From 66-474 sp051961995 (lineage in GTDB: Bacteria > Pseudomonadota > Gammaproteobacteria > Xanthomonadales > Rhodanobacteraceae), in contig JBQCCR010000020.1 in assembly GCA_051961995.1 (NCBI GenBank), forward strand, positions 1-12,462: a stretch of DNA of 12,462 nucleotides, written 5' to 3'. A program made the translations under genes and the position numbers. This document shows positions 1 through 6,762 of this stretch, in pieces (within the stretch, counting starts at the first letter, position 1; each line of letters begins with the position of its first letter). The notes under the pieces were generated by a model. That model saw nothing but the letters and a program-made list of their open reading frames with translations, was not told the DNA's origin and did not search any database.

Positions 1-505
1 TGACGGCGAGCTTGTCCCAACGCTTGGCGTTGGGCTTGGGCACCCCTGTGGAGCCGGAGGTGTAGCCGATCGCGACGGTCAGATCCGGATTGACGGTCGG
101 CACACCTTCGCGATCAGGGATGATCGGATTCAAAAGTTCGAAGCGCAGGTAATGCGGGGGCGCGGCCGGCAGTTCGACATCACCCAAGGTGTAGGCGCCC
201 GGATGGGCGGCCAGCACTTCGTCCACCGCGTGCGGCGCGCGCGAGGGCGGCAGCAGGTTGGTCTGTCCGCGCGCGGCGAGCGCGGCGAAGGCGATCAGGA
301 AAGCGTAACGGTCTTCACACAGATTGATCGCGGCGGACGCGGAAGGCAGGCGCTGCGCAAGTGCGGCCACTTCGCCCAGGAATTCGGTCGCACGCACCGC
401 GCGTCCATCGCGCCACGCGATGACGCGATCCGCACTCGCCATGCCCAGCAGCGGAAGCGGGCTTTGTACTGCGCGCGACAGCGCGGAATCAAAAACGACG
501 GCCAC
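1..505 (-). CDS. AMP-dependent acyl ligase, probably aryl-polyene/xanthomonadin type (3' end cut off)
   Basis: Only the first 168 codons are in the window. The ANL-superfamily P-loop TSGSTGVPK is at about residues 149-157, preceded by an N-terminal adenylation region with INLCEDRYAFL near residue 60 and LLPPSRAP near residue 84. From memory, the last two segments resemble the AMP ligases of aryl-polyene and xanthomonadin clusters (ApeH-like), which activate an aryl acid or acyl chain with ATP for loading onto a carrier protein. That specific role is inference; membership of the AMP-binding family is secure. I chose GTG at 505, 5 bases after a GGGGAGG ribosome-binding site at 517-511. GTG 508 is nearly as good. 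An in-frame ATG at 568 would add a Gly/Arg-rich leader and overlap the tsaC stop, so it is less likely. The gene follows tsaC by 64 bases on the same strand and may be cotranscribed with it. Confidence 0.82.
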   Translation of the reverse strand, partial: MAVVFDSALSRAVQSPLPLLGMASADRVIAWRDGRAVRATEFLGEVAALAQRLPSASAAINLCEDRYAFLIAFAALAARGQTNLLPPSRAPHAVDEVLAAHPGAYTLGDVELPAAPPHYLRFELLNPIIPDREGVPTVNPDLTVAIGYTSGSTGVPKPNAKRWDKLAV

Positions 506-569
506 CACACCCTCCCCATTATTCCGTCCTTGGGAACGCGCTTCGACGCGGCCCCCGCCGCACCCCATC

Positions 570-1130
570 CTATGCCCGGATGATAGCGCCGGTTACTGCA
601 TCGGCAATCGGGGTAGGCCGTTGCAGCCCGCCGGTTTCTCCTTGCAGCATGCCATCCAGCGCTGAACCGAACATGGCTTCGCATTCGTTTGCGCTGCGCG
701 CGGGCGGCTGACCGTGGACGTTGGCACTGGTGGAAACGATCGGGCCGCCGAAGGCGCGGCACAACGCCGCCGCAATCGGATGCGCGGTGATGCGCACGGC
801 GATCCCGCTGTGCCCGCCGGCCACCCATTCCGGCACGCGCAGCGAGCGCGGGAAAATCCAGGTATGCGGGCCGGGCCAGGTCGGCTGCGCACGCGCAATG
901 GCCTGGGGTGGCGCCGTGATCCAGTCGGCGATCTGTTCGAAGTCGGAGGCGATCAGCAGCACACCCTGTTCGGGCGGGCGCTGCTTCAGCACAAAAATGG
1001 TGTCGAACGCCGTGCGGTTGTCGGGATCGCAACCCAGCCCGAACACCGCTTCGGTGGGGTAGGCCAGTACGCCGCCGGCGCGCAGCAGTGCCGCGGCCTC
1101 CCTGGTTTGATCGGGGTTGAAGTGCCGCAT
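570..1130 (-). CDS. tsaC: Threonylcarbamoyl-AMP synthase TsaC (YrdC/Sua5 family)
   Basis: TsaC makes threonylcarbamoyl-AMP from threonine, bicarbonate and ATP, the first step of t6A formation at position 37 of ANN-decoding tRNAs in the cytoplasm. The 186-residue protein is the short form, close to E. coli TsaC in length and without the extra Sua5 C-terminal domain. Visible family motifs are YPTEAVFGLGCD at residues 24-35, the KxR signature K49-Q-R51, PGPHTWIFP at 86-94 and STSAN at 133-137. ATG 1130 begins directly at the conserved N-terminus. Only 6 bases separate it from the topA stop, so translation from a topA-tsaC message is very likely. The ribosome-binding site is weak (GGTAGG just upstream). 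topA or dprA next to tsaC is a common gene order in proteobacteria. Confidence 0.95.
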   Translation of the reverse strand: MRHFNPDQTREAAALLRAGGVLAYPTEAVFGLGCDPDNRTAFDTIFVLKQRPPEQGVLLIASDFEQIADWITAPPQAIARAQPTWPGPHTWIFPRSLRVPEWVAGGHSGIAVRITAHPIAAALCRAFGGPIVSTSANVHGQPPARSANECEAMFGSALDGMLQGETGGLQRPTPIADAVTGAIIRA

Positions 1131-1136
1131 GCCTAC

Positions 1137-3647
1137 CTACGGTTCGAATGGTGGCGTCGCATCCGGGGCAGGTTGCGATTTTTTTGCCACCGACTTCTTC
1201 GCCGATTTCCTCGTGGGAGATTTCTTGCGTGCCGCCTTCCGCACCGCTTTCTTCGCGGCTTTCTTTGGCGCTGCATGCTCCGCACCCGCCGCGGCGGTTT
1301 TCTTCGCGGCGGTCTTTTTCGTTGCGGCTTTCCTGGCCGCGGTTTTCTTCGCGCCACGCCGCGGCCGGCTGGGCGCGGCTTCCAGCAGCGCCTTGCATTC
1401 GTCGTGGCTCAGCGATTTCGGTTCGCGATCCTTCGGGATGCGCGCGTTCTTCTCGCCGTCGGTGATGTAGGGACCGTAGCGGCCGTTCAACACCTGGATG
1501 CCGTCGCCGAAATCGGTGATCACGCGATTGGCGATCAGTTCCTGTTTCTCGCGGATCAGTTCCTGCGCGCGCTCCAGCGTGACCGTGTGCGGATCGTCCT
1601 CGCCTTTCAGCGACGCATACACCTTGCCCTTGCGTACGAACGGGCCGAAGCGGCCGATCCCGGCGCTGATTTCCTCGCCGTCTTCCGCGGTGCCGAGCGC
1701 CCGCGGCAGCTTGAACAGTTCCAGCGCCTGCGCAAGCTCGATCGTGTGCATGCTCTGGCCGGGCAGGAGCGAAGCGAATTGCAGCGTCTCGTCCTGATCC
1801 TTGTCGCCGAGTTGCGCGTAGGCGCCATAACGGCCGAGCCGCACCGAAACCGGCTTGCCGGTTTTCGGATCGCGCCCCAGTTCGCGCGCGCCCGAGGCTT
1901 CCGCCCGATCCACCGTTTCGGTCTTGTCCTCGACCAGCGACTTGAATGGCTTCCAGAATTTCTCCAGCAGCGGCTTCCATTCCTCCTCGCCGCGGCTGAC
2001 CGCATCCAGCTCGTCCTCGAGCTTGGCGGTGAAGTCGTAATCCACGTACTGGGTGAAATGCCCGGACAGGAATTTCGCCACCGCGCGGCCCACGTCGGTG
2101 GGCTTGAAGCGGCGCGAATCCAGGATCACGTATTCGCGATTGAGCAGCACCTGGATGATGCTGGCATAGGTGGACGGCCGGCCGATGCCGTATTCCTCCA
2201 GCGTTTTGACCAGGCTCGCTTCCGAATAGCGCGGCGGCGGTTCGGTGAAGTGCTGGCCGGTGACGATGTCGGACAGCGGCACGGTATCTCCGACCTTCAA
2301 CGCCGGCAGCTTGCGCGCTTCCTCGTCGTCTTCGGATTTGCCGTCGCGGCCTTCTTCGTACACGGCGAGGAAGCCCGGATCCACCACCGTGGTGCCGGTG
2401 GCGCGGAACGCCGCGTCTGTACCGCACGGAAATTCGATCGCAACGGTGTTCAGCGTGGCCGCCTTCATCTGGCAGGCGACCGCACGCTTCCAGATCAGCT
2501 CGTACAGCTTCAATTGATCGGGCGTGAGAAAGGCCGCGACCGATTTCGGCGTGCGCAGCGCGGAAGTCGGACGGATCGCCTCGTGCGCCTCCTGCGCATT
2601 TTTTGATTTGGCCTTGTAGACCATCGCGTGCTCGGGCAGGCCCTGCTTGCCGAACTCGCGTTCGATGGCGGTGCGCAATTCGCCGATCGCTTCACCGGAT
2701 AGGTTGGTCGAATCGGTGCGCATATAGGTGATCAGGCCGACATTGCCTTCCGCACCCAGCGCCACGCCTTCGTACAAACCCTGCGCGATGCGCATGGTGC
2801 GACTGGTGGACAGGCCGAGCTTGCGCGCGGCTTCCTGCTGCAAGGTGGATGTCGTGAACGGCGCGGCCGGCCGGCGCTGGCGCTGCTTGCTCTGGATATC
2901 GGCGACGGCCAGTTGGCCGTTGGCCGCTTTCAGCAGCGATTCGCGCGCCGTGTGCGCGTCGGTCGTATTGGTGAGATCGAACTGCTCGAATTTCTTGCCG
3001 TTGAACCGGACCAGCCGCGCGCTGAAGGCGTTCTCCGGATGCGCGAGCTGCGCCTCCATCGTCCAGTATTCGCGCGGTTTGAAGGCTTCGATCTCCTCCT
3101 CGCGCTCGACGATCATCCGCAGCGCCGGCGACTGCACGCGCCCGGCCGAGAGCCCGCGCTGCAACTTGCGCCACAGCACCGGCGACAGGTTGAAGCCGAC
3201 CAGGTAATCCAGCGCGCGGCGCGCCTGCTGCGCGTCCACCAGGTCGTGCGAGAGCTTGCGTGGATGGGCGACGGCTTCCTTGATCGCCCGCGGCGTGATT
3301 TCGGAGAACACCACGCGGTGCACGTCACGATCCTTCAGCAGCCCGCGCTCGCGCAGGATTTCGCTGATGTGCCAGGAAATCGCCTCGCCTTCGCGATCCA
3401 GGTCGGTCGCCAGATAAATGGTGTCAGCGGCTTTCGCGGCCTTGGCGATCGCATCCACGTGCCGCTCGTTCTTCTCGATCAGCGCGTAATCCATGGCGAA
3501 GCCGCGTTCGGGGTCCACCGCGCCTTCCTTGGGGACCAGATCGCGCACGTGCCCGTAGGACGCCAGTACGTGGAAGTCCGGCCCGAGGTATTTGTTGATC
3601 GTCTTGGCCTTGGCGGGCGACTCGACGATGAGCAGGTTCTTGGCCAT
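1137..3647 (-). CDS. topA: DNA topoisomerase I (type IA) with lysine/alanine-rich C-terminal tail
   Basis: TopA relaxes negative supercoils through a transient 5'-phosphotyrosine bond. The protein has 836 residues. The TOPRIM domain at the N-terminus shows E9 (VESPAKAKT) and the DxDxE triad D82, D84, E86 in TDLDREGEA. The catalytic tyrosine is Y308 in GLITYMRTDST, followed by R310. After the core (to about residue 575) come three topoisomerase C-terminal repeats, recognised by GRYGAY (605-610), GRFGPF (665-670) and GRYGPY (722-727). Residues 761-825 form a basic, low-complexity Lys/Ala/Arg tail. Unlike E. coli TopA there are no CxxC zinc ribbons: the only cysteines are near 392, 408 and 751. 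ATG 3647 gives the canonical MAKNLLIVESP start. The gene lies 73 bases after dprA and 6 bases before tsaC. A TATAAA box and a GC hairpin precede it. Confidence 0.97.
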   Translation of the reverse strand: MAKNLLIVESPAKAKTINKYLGPDFHVLASYGHVRDLVPKEGAVDPERGFAMDYALIEKNERHVDAIAKAAKAADTIYLATDLDREGEAISWHISEILRERGLLKDRDVHRVVFSEITPRAIKEAVAHPRKLSHDLVDAQQARRALDYLVGFNLSPVLWRKLQRGLSAGRVQSPALRMIVEREEEIEAFKPREYWTMEAQLAHPENAFSARLVRFNGKKFEQFDLTNTTDAHTARESLLKAANGQLAVADIQSKQRQRRPAAPFTTSTLQQEAARKLGLSTSRTMRIAQGLYEGVALGAEGNVGLITYMRTDSTNLSGEAIGELRTAIEREFGKQGLPEHAMVYKAKSKNAQEAHEAIRPTSALRTPKSVAAFLTPDQLKLYELIWKRAVACQMKAATLNTVAIEFPCGTDAAFRATGTTVVDPGFLAVYEEGRDGKSEDDEEARKLPALKVGDTVPLSDIVTGQHFTEPPPRYSEASLVKTLEEYGIGRPSTYASIIQVLLNREYVILDSRRFKPTDVGRAVAKFLSGHFTQYVDYDFTAKLEDELDAVSRGEEEWKPLLEKFWKPFKSLVEDKTETVDRAEASGARELGRDPKTGKPVSVRLGRYGAYAQLGDKDQDETLQFASLLPGQSMHTIELAQALELFKLPRALGTAEDGEEISAGIGRFGPFVRKGKVYASLKGEDDPHTVTLERAQELIREKQELIANRVITDFGDGIQVLNGRYGPYITDGEKNARIPKDREPKSLSHDECKALLEAAPSRPRRGAKKTAARKAATKKTAAKKTAAAGAEHAAPKKAAKKAVRKAARKKSPTRKSAKKSVAKKSQPAPDATPPFEP
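1173..1367 (-). repeat. Low-complexity coding repeat for the Lys/Ala tail of TopA
   Basis: This stretch encodes TopA residues 761-825. It is built from imperfect copies of AAGAAAACCGC/GCGAAGAAA-type units giving KKTAA, KKAAKKA and RKAARKK. On the top strand it appears as recurring TTCTTCGCGGC. It is histone H1-like in composition. Such tracts can change length by replication slippage. Confidence 0.8.
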
Positions 3648-3665
3648 GCGTTGCCTTGGATCCGG

Positions 3666-3683
3666 GGGGCCCGCCGGGGCCCC
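3666..3683 (-). promoter_or_regulatory. GC-only hairpin in the topA 5' leader / dprA 3' region
   Basis: A perfect 7-bp stem, GGGGCCC and GGGCCCC separated by a 4-base loop, lies between the dprA stop (3721) and the topA start (3647). No T-run follows on the leftward strand, so it is not a normal intrinsic terminator. If the TATAAA box just upstream is used, the hairpin falls at the very start of the topA mRNA, where it could affect promoter escape or mRNA stability. The structure is seen in the sequence; its role is inference. Confidence 0.5.
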
Positions 3684-3688
3684 TCTTG

Positions 3689-3694
3689 TTTATA
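3689..3694 (-). promoter_or_regulatory. Candidate -10 box (TATAAA) for topA
   Basis: TATAAA on the leftward strand, about 40 bases upstream of topA, is the only AT-rich patch in a GC-rich gap. The nearest good -35 look-alike, TTGACA at 3724-3719, is 24 bases away, too far for a standard promoter, and it overlaps the dprA stop codon. If real, the promoter has a weak -35. Confidence 0.4.
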
Positions 3695-3720
3695 GTGGAG
3701 GCACGCCACCCCGCCCGATG

Positions 3721-4863
3721 TCAAGCGGAGGGAACAAAAAGCCTTTGCCATCGGCCATTTACCGCAGGGGCGACGGTACCTTCCAGCTCCAGCAGGAGCA
3801 ACATCGAGGACAGTTCGGCCGGTTTCAAGGCGGTCCGGGCGGCCAGTTCGTCCAGCCCGAGCGGGCTTTCGCCAAGCGCCGAGAGCAGGCGAGCGTAGTC
3901 CGGGTCGCGATCGCGGCTCGCGGGAGCATCCGGGGGCTGATCCGGCGCGGCTTCCAGCCGTTGGCGCAATTGCGTACCCAGCGCCTGCGCGCCGGGGGCC
4001 AGCGCTTCGATCACTTCCTGCGCGGTCTCCGTGAGCCGGGCGCCGTCGCGGATCAGCCTGTGGCAGCCTCGCGAAAGCGGGCTGTGGATCGAGCCGGGCA
4101 GGGCGAACACTTCGCGGCCCATTTCGCCGGCCAGCCGCGCGGTGATCAGCGAACCCGATTGCAGGCTGGCTTCGACCACCAGCGTGCCCAGCGCCAATCC
4201 CGCGATCAGCCGGTTGCGTTGCGGGAAGTGCGCAGGCAGCGCGGGCGTGCCGAGCGGGTATTCGCTGACGATCGCGCCGTGCTGCACGATGCGCGCGGCC
4301 AGTTCGCGATGTTTGCGCGGGTAGACCAGGTCCGCACCGGTGCCGATCACCGCGACCGTTGCGCCGCTCGCGTCCAGCGCGCCCGAATGCGCCGCACCGT
4401 CAATGCCGTCGGCCAGCCCGCTGGTGACGGTCAGCCCGGCGCGGGCGAAGGCGCGGGCGAATTCGCGCGCATTGGCCATACCCTGCGCGCTGGCACTGCG
4501 CGCGCCGACCATCGCGATCTGCGCATGGAGCAGCAGACCCGGATCGCCGACCACGAACAGCGCTGCGGGCGGCTGCGGGATTTCGGCAAGCTGCGGCGAG
4601 AAATCCGGGTCGGTGTAGCGCAAGAGGTGATGATCCGGTTGCGCCAACCAGGCGAGATCGGCTTCGATCCGCGCACCCTCGGGCGCCTCGATCCAATCCA
4701 GCGCGGCTGCGCTCAAGCCGCATTCGACGCGCAGTTGGCGGGCCGCGGAGCACGCCGCCTGCGCCGAGCCGGTGCGCGTCAGCAGCGCGCGCGCGGCGGC
4801 CGGGCCGATAGCCGGTGCGCGCAGCAGCGTCAGCCAGGCGCGAAGCTCGTCGTTTATCTCCAT
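3721..4863 (-). CDS. dprA: DNA-processing protein DprA (Smf)
   Basis: DprA binds single-stranded DNA that enters the cell during natural transformation and loads RecA. The 380-residue protein has a helical SAM-like N-terminal domain (about 1-60), a DprA/Smf Rossmann fold (about 105-290) and a C-terminal winged-helix domain (about 321-378). Motifs in the fold are MVGARSAS (118-125), SGLADGIDGAAHSGAL (148-163), VIGTGADLVYP (172-182), FPQRNRLIAGL (213-223) and SLQSGSLITA (233-242). I chose ATG 4863, which gives MEINDELRAWL and a normal length. An upstream ATG at 4905 lies in the loop of the lysM terminator and is rejected. No ribosome-binding site is visible before 4863, and a TACACT box ends 6 bases upstream, so the mRNA may be leaderless. 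The gene sits between lysM and topA on the same strand. Confidence 0.96.
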   Translation of the reverse strand: MEINDELRAWLTLLRAPAIGPAAARALLTRTGSAQAACSAARQLRVECGLSAAALDWIEAPEGARIEADLAWLAQPDHHLLRYTDPDFSPQLAEIPQPPAALFVVGDPGLLLHAQIAMVGARSASAQGMANAREFARAFARAGLTVTSGLADGIDGAAHSGALDASGATVAVIGTGADLVYPRKHRELAARIVQHGAIVSEYPLGTPALPAHFPQRNRLIAGLALGTLVVEASLQSGSLITARLAGEMGREVFALPGSIHSPLSRGCHRLIRDGARLTETAQEVIEALAPGAQALGTQLRQRLEAAPDQPPDAPASRDRDPDYARLLSALGESPLGLDELAARTALKPAELSSMLLLLELEGTVAPAVNGRWQRLFVPSA

Positions 4864-4869
4864 GCTCGC

Positions 4870-4875
4870 AGTGTA
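4870..4875 (-). promoter_or_regulatory. Candidate -10 box (TACACT) for dprA
   Basis: TACACT lies between the lysM terminator and the dprA ATG. A -10 box here would put the transcription start at or next to the A of ATG 4863, giving a leaderless mRNA. No convincing -35 is present at 16-18 bases. The same hexamer stands before three other genes in this window. Confidence 0.4.
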
Positions 4876-4890
4876 CGGGCGGCACAAACG

Positions 4891-4917
4891 AAAACGGCGC
4901 GGCATGAGCCGCGCCGT
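4891..4917 (-). terminator. Intrinsic terminator of the lysM gene
   Basis: On the leftward strand, ACGGCGCGGC, loop TCAT and GCCGCGCCGT form a perfect 10-bp GC-rich stem, followed by TTTTCGTTTG. It begins 22 bases after the lysM stop at 4940. On the rightward strand the stem is not followed by T, so it acts in one direction only. It separates the lysM transcript from dprA. Confidence 0.88.
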
Positions 4918-4939
4918 CGTGTCAGAAAATCCCGATGCC

Positions 4940-6061
4940 TTATTCAGGCAGTTCCAGCGTGTCGTTGATATGGACCGGCTTGATGCCGTCCATGATCAGG
5001 CCGTAGCTGACGTGGTCGAAGGTGCGGAACACCATCACGTGACCGACGAATTCCGGAGGCAGCGTCACGTGCGGCCCGAACGAGCGCTTGCGGCTGTCGC
5101 CGGCCACGTCGTCGGTGATCTCGTCGCCGGGATGATAGATCGAGAAGGTGGTGCCGTTGTTCACGCCGTCGGCGCTGCCCACCGAGAGCGCAACCACTGA
5201 ATTGGGGCCTTCGCTGGACAGCGAATCCATGCCATTGGCGAACGCCATCACGCGCGCATACGGCGGCAGCGCACGTGCCGCGTGCGGATAGAACATCGCG
5301 TCGTACGGCGCATCATCCACGGGCAGCAGGCGGTCGCCCGGGCGGATTTCCATCTTGGCGTTGGTCAGCAGGGTCGTGGCCGGATCGCCGCTCTTCAGCA
5401 CGCGAACGCTGCCGATGATTTCCACCTCGGTGCCGATCTCGGTGCCGCGGCCCATCATGCCGTCGTTGCGGAAATTTTCCTGCCAGGGACCTTCTTCCAC
5501 CTCGACATTGCTGTTGAGCAGATGGCCGACCTCGTACGGATACGGCCGCTGGCCCTTGTAGCGGCGATAGACATGACTCGGGCGCGCCAGCGCGAAACGT
5601 TCGCCCGGCGTGGCGCTCAGGCCGCGCACGTAGACGAACTGGCCTTCGGAAGCGCGCGGCTGATCCTCTTCCGCAGCCACAACATAAGGTGTGTGCGCCA
5701 GATCGTGCGAGCTCATCACGCGCAGGTCGTGCAGGAACGGCTGGATCTGCGAAAGCGGCACGGTCGGGATCGGATTGGCTTCAACCGCTGCGCGCTGCGC
5801 CACGTGCAGGCGATTGTCGACGCCGAGCTGCAGCACCTCGCCCGGATAGATCAGGTGCGGGTTGTGGACCTGCTGATTGACGTCCCAGATTTCGGGCCAC
5901 AACCAGGGCTTCTGCAGGAAGCGCGCGGAAATGCTCCACAGCGTGTCGCCCTTCTGCACCGTATAGGTGGAGGGATGGTCGGCCCGCAATTCCGCAGTCG
6001 CGGCGTAGGCGCCGAGGGTCACCAGCAGCCCGGCGGCGAGCGCAAGCGCTTTCTTAAACAT
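4940..6061 (-). CDS. Secreted LysM-domain protein
   Basis: The 373-residue protein starts with a Sec-type signal peptide: MFKK, a hydrophobic run, then likely cleavage near LGAYA-AT around residue 20. One LysM domain follows at about residues 32-79 (YTVQKGDTLWSIS through NPHLIYPGEVL), which binds peptidoglycan in the periplasm. The remaining roughly 290 residues are soluble and match no domain I can name; they carry a conserved-looking FVYVRGL and late GHVMVFRTFDHVSYGLIMD. A LysM gene of this kind beside dprA and opposite def is recurrent in beta- and gammaproteobacteria, but its exact function is not known to me. I chose ATG 6061 because it starts the signal peptide and has GGGGG about 10 bases upstream; an in-frame start at 6085 would add MGIGGLPP before it. 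A strong terminator follows. Confidence 0.9.
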   Translation of the reverse strand: MFKKALALAAGLLVTLGAYAATAELRADHPSTYTVQKGDTLWSISARFLQKPWLWPEIWDVNQQVHNPHLIYPGEVLQLGVDNRLHVAQRAAVEANPIPTVPLSQIQPFLHDLRVMSSHDLAHTPYVVAAEEDQPRASEGQFVYVRGLSATPGERFALARPSHVYRRYKGQRPYPYEVGHLLNSNVEVEEGPWQENFRNDGMMGRGTEIGTEVEIIGSVRVLKSGDPATTLLTNAKMEIRPGDRLLPVDDAPYDAMFYPHAARALPPYARVMAFANGMDSLSSEGPNSVVALSVGSADGVNNGTTFSIYHPGDEITDDVAGDSRKRSFGPHVTLPPEFVGHVMVFRTFDHVSYGLIMDGIKPVHINDTLELPE

Positions 6062-6098
6062 AGGCGGCAATCCCCCGATCCCCAAGCGATTTTGGCCG

Positions 6099-6104
6099 AG
6101 TGTA
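6099..6104 (-). promoter_or_regulatory. Candidate -10 box (TACACT) for lysM
   Basis: ATATACACT on the leftward strand lies about 38 bases before ATG 6061, leaving a leader of about 30 bases that includes the GGGGG ribosome-binding site. The -35 region is weak. The def candidate -10 lies only 13 bases away on the other strand. Confidence 0.4.
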
Positions 6105-6117
6105 TATGAAACAAGCG

Positions 6118-6123
6118 TACAAT
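6118..6123 (+). promoter_or_regulatory. Candidate -10 box (TACAAT) for def-fmt-rsmB
   Basis: TACAAT on the rightward strand lies in the lysM/def intergenic region. It would give a leader of roughly 105 bases before def. No good -35 is seen at 17 bases; TTGGCC is 20 bases upstream. The region between 6124 and 6236 shows no riboswitch or other RNA that I recognise. Confidence 0.35.
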
Positions 6124-6236
6124 GGGCATCCTAGCCACCCGGCAGGGTTGGATAACGCCAAACCGTCCGCAGTTTCAAAGGTGCGAAGGCCTGCACGCGC
6201 TTGCGCCCTTGTCTTTCGCCTCAATACCCGTTCCCC

Positions 6237-6758
6237 ATGGCCAAACTCGAAATCCTCGAATTCCCCGACCTCCGCTTGCGCACCAAGGCCGTGCCGGTGA
6301 GCGTATTCGACGCGCGCCTGCAGCAGCTCGCGGCGGACATGCTGGAAACCATGTATACCGCGCCGGGCATTGGATTGGCCGCGACGCAGGTGAACGTGCA
6401 CCAGCGGCTGCTGGTGGCGGACGTGTCCGAAGAACACAACGAACCGCGCGTGCTGGTCAATCCGGAAATCCTGCACGCCGAAGGCCACCAGACTTATCAG
6501 GAAGGTTGCCTTTCCGTACCGGGTGTCTTCGCCGATGTCGAACGTGCGGGCATGATCCGCGTGCGTGCGCAGGACCTGGACGGCAAGCTGTTCGAGTTCG
6601 AGGCCGACGGGCTGCTGGCCGTGTGCATCCAGCACGAAATGGATCATCTGGTCGGCAAGCTGTTCGTGGATTACCTCTCGCCGCTGAAGCGCGAGATGGT
6701 GAAGCGCAAGCTGGAGAAGGCAAGGCGACAGGCTGAACCGCAAGCGGCTTCGGCGTAA
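6237..6758 (+). CDS. def: Peptide deformylase
   Basis: Def removes the N-formyl group from nascent proteins at the ribosome exit, using a metal ion (normally Fe2+). All three family motifs are intact in the 173-residue protein: GIGLAATQ (44-51), EGCLS (89-93, metal ligand C91) and HEMDH (133-137, the two metal-binding histidines and catalytic glutamate). ATG 6237 gives MAKLEILEFPD, the usual deformylase start; the in-frame ATG at 6201 would add 12 atypical residues. No clear ribosome-binding site precedes it. fmt starts 4 bases after the stop, the classic def-fmt pair. The C-terminus carries a basic helix (KREMVKRKLEKARR), as is common for bacterial Def. Confidence 0.97.
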   Translation: MAKLEILEFPDLRLRTKAVPVSVFDARLQQLAADMLETMYTAPGIGLAATQVNVHQRLLVADVSEEHNEPRVLVNPEILHAEGHQTYQEGCLSVPGVFADVERAGMIRVRAQDLDGKLFEFEADGLLAVCIQHEMDHLVGKLFVDYLSPLKREMVKRKLEKARRQAEPQAASA

Positions 6759-6762
6759 ACCG

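Noticed and set aside
295..2427. Long open frame on the - strand, out of frame with topA and tsaC
   Set aside because: It crosses three real genes in another frame and is Arg-rich and motif-free.
714..2606. Long open frame on the + strand opposite topA and tsaC (630 codons)
   Set aside because: Composition is Arg/Gly/Leu-rich with no recognisable motif, and it lies wholly antisense to well-supported genes. It is an effect of G/C at third positions.
3719..3724. TTGACA as the topA -35 box
   Set aside because: The spacing to TATAAA is 24 bases, and the hexamer is created by the last codons and stop of dprA.
4864..4905. ATG 4905 as the dprA start
   Set aside because: It lies in the loop of the lysM terminator and would add 14 atypical residues (MPRRFRLCRPYTAS).
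3592..4968. 458-codon open frame on the + strand opposite dprA
   Set aside because: It is antisense to the full dprA motif set and runs through the lysM terminator; low-complexity Arg/Gln/Ala composition.
6124..6236. Riboswitch or small RNA in the def leader
   Set aside because: The partial complementarity (GGTTGG with CCAAACC) is weak and matches no RNA family I recognise.
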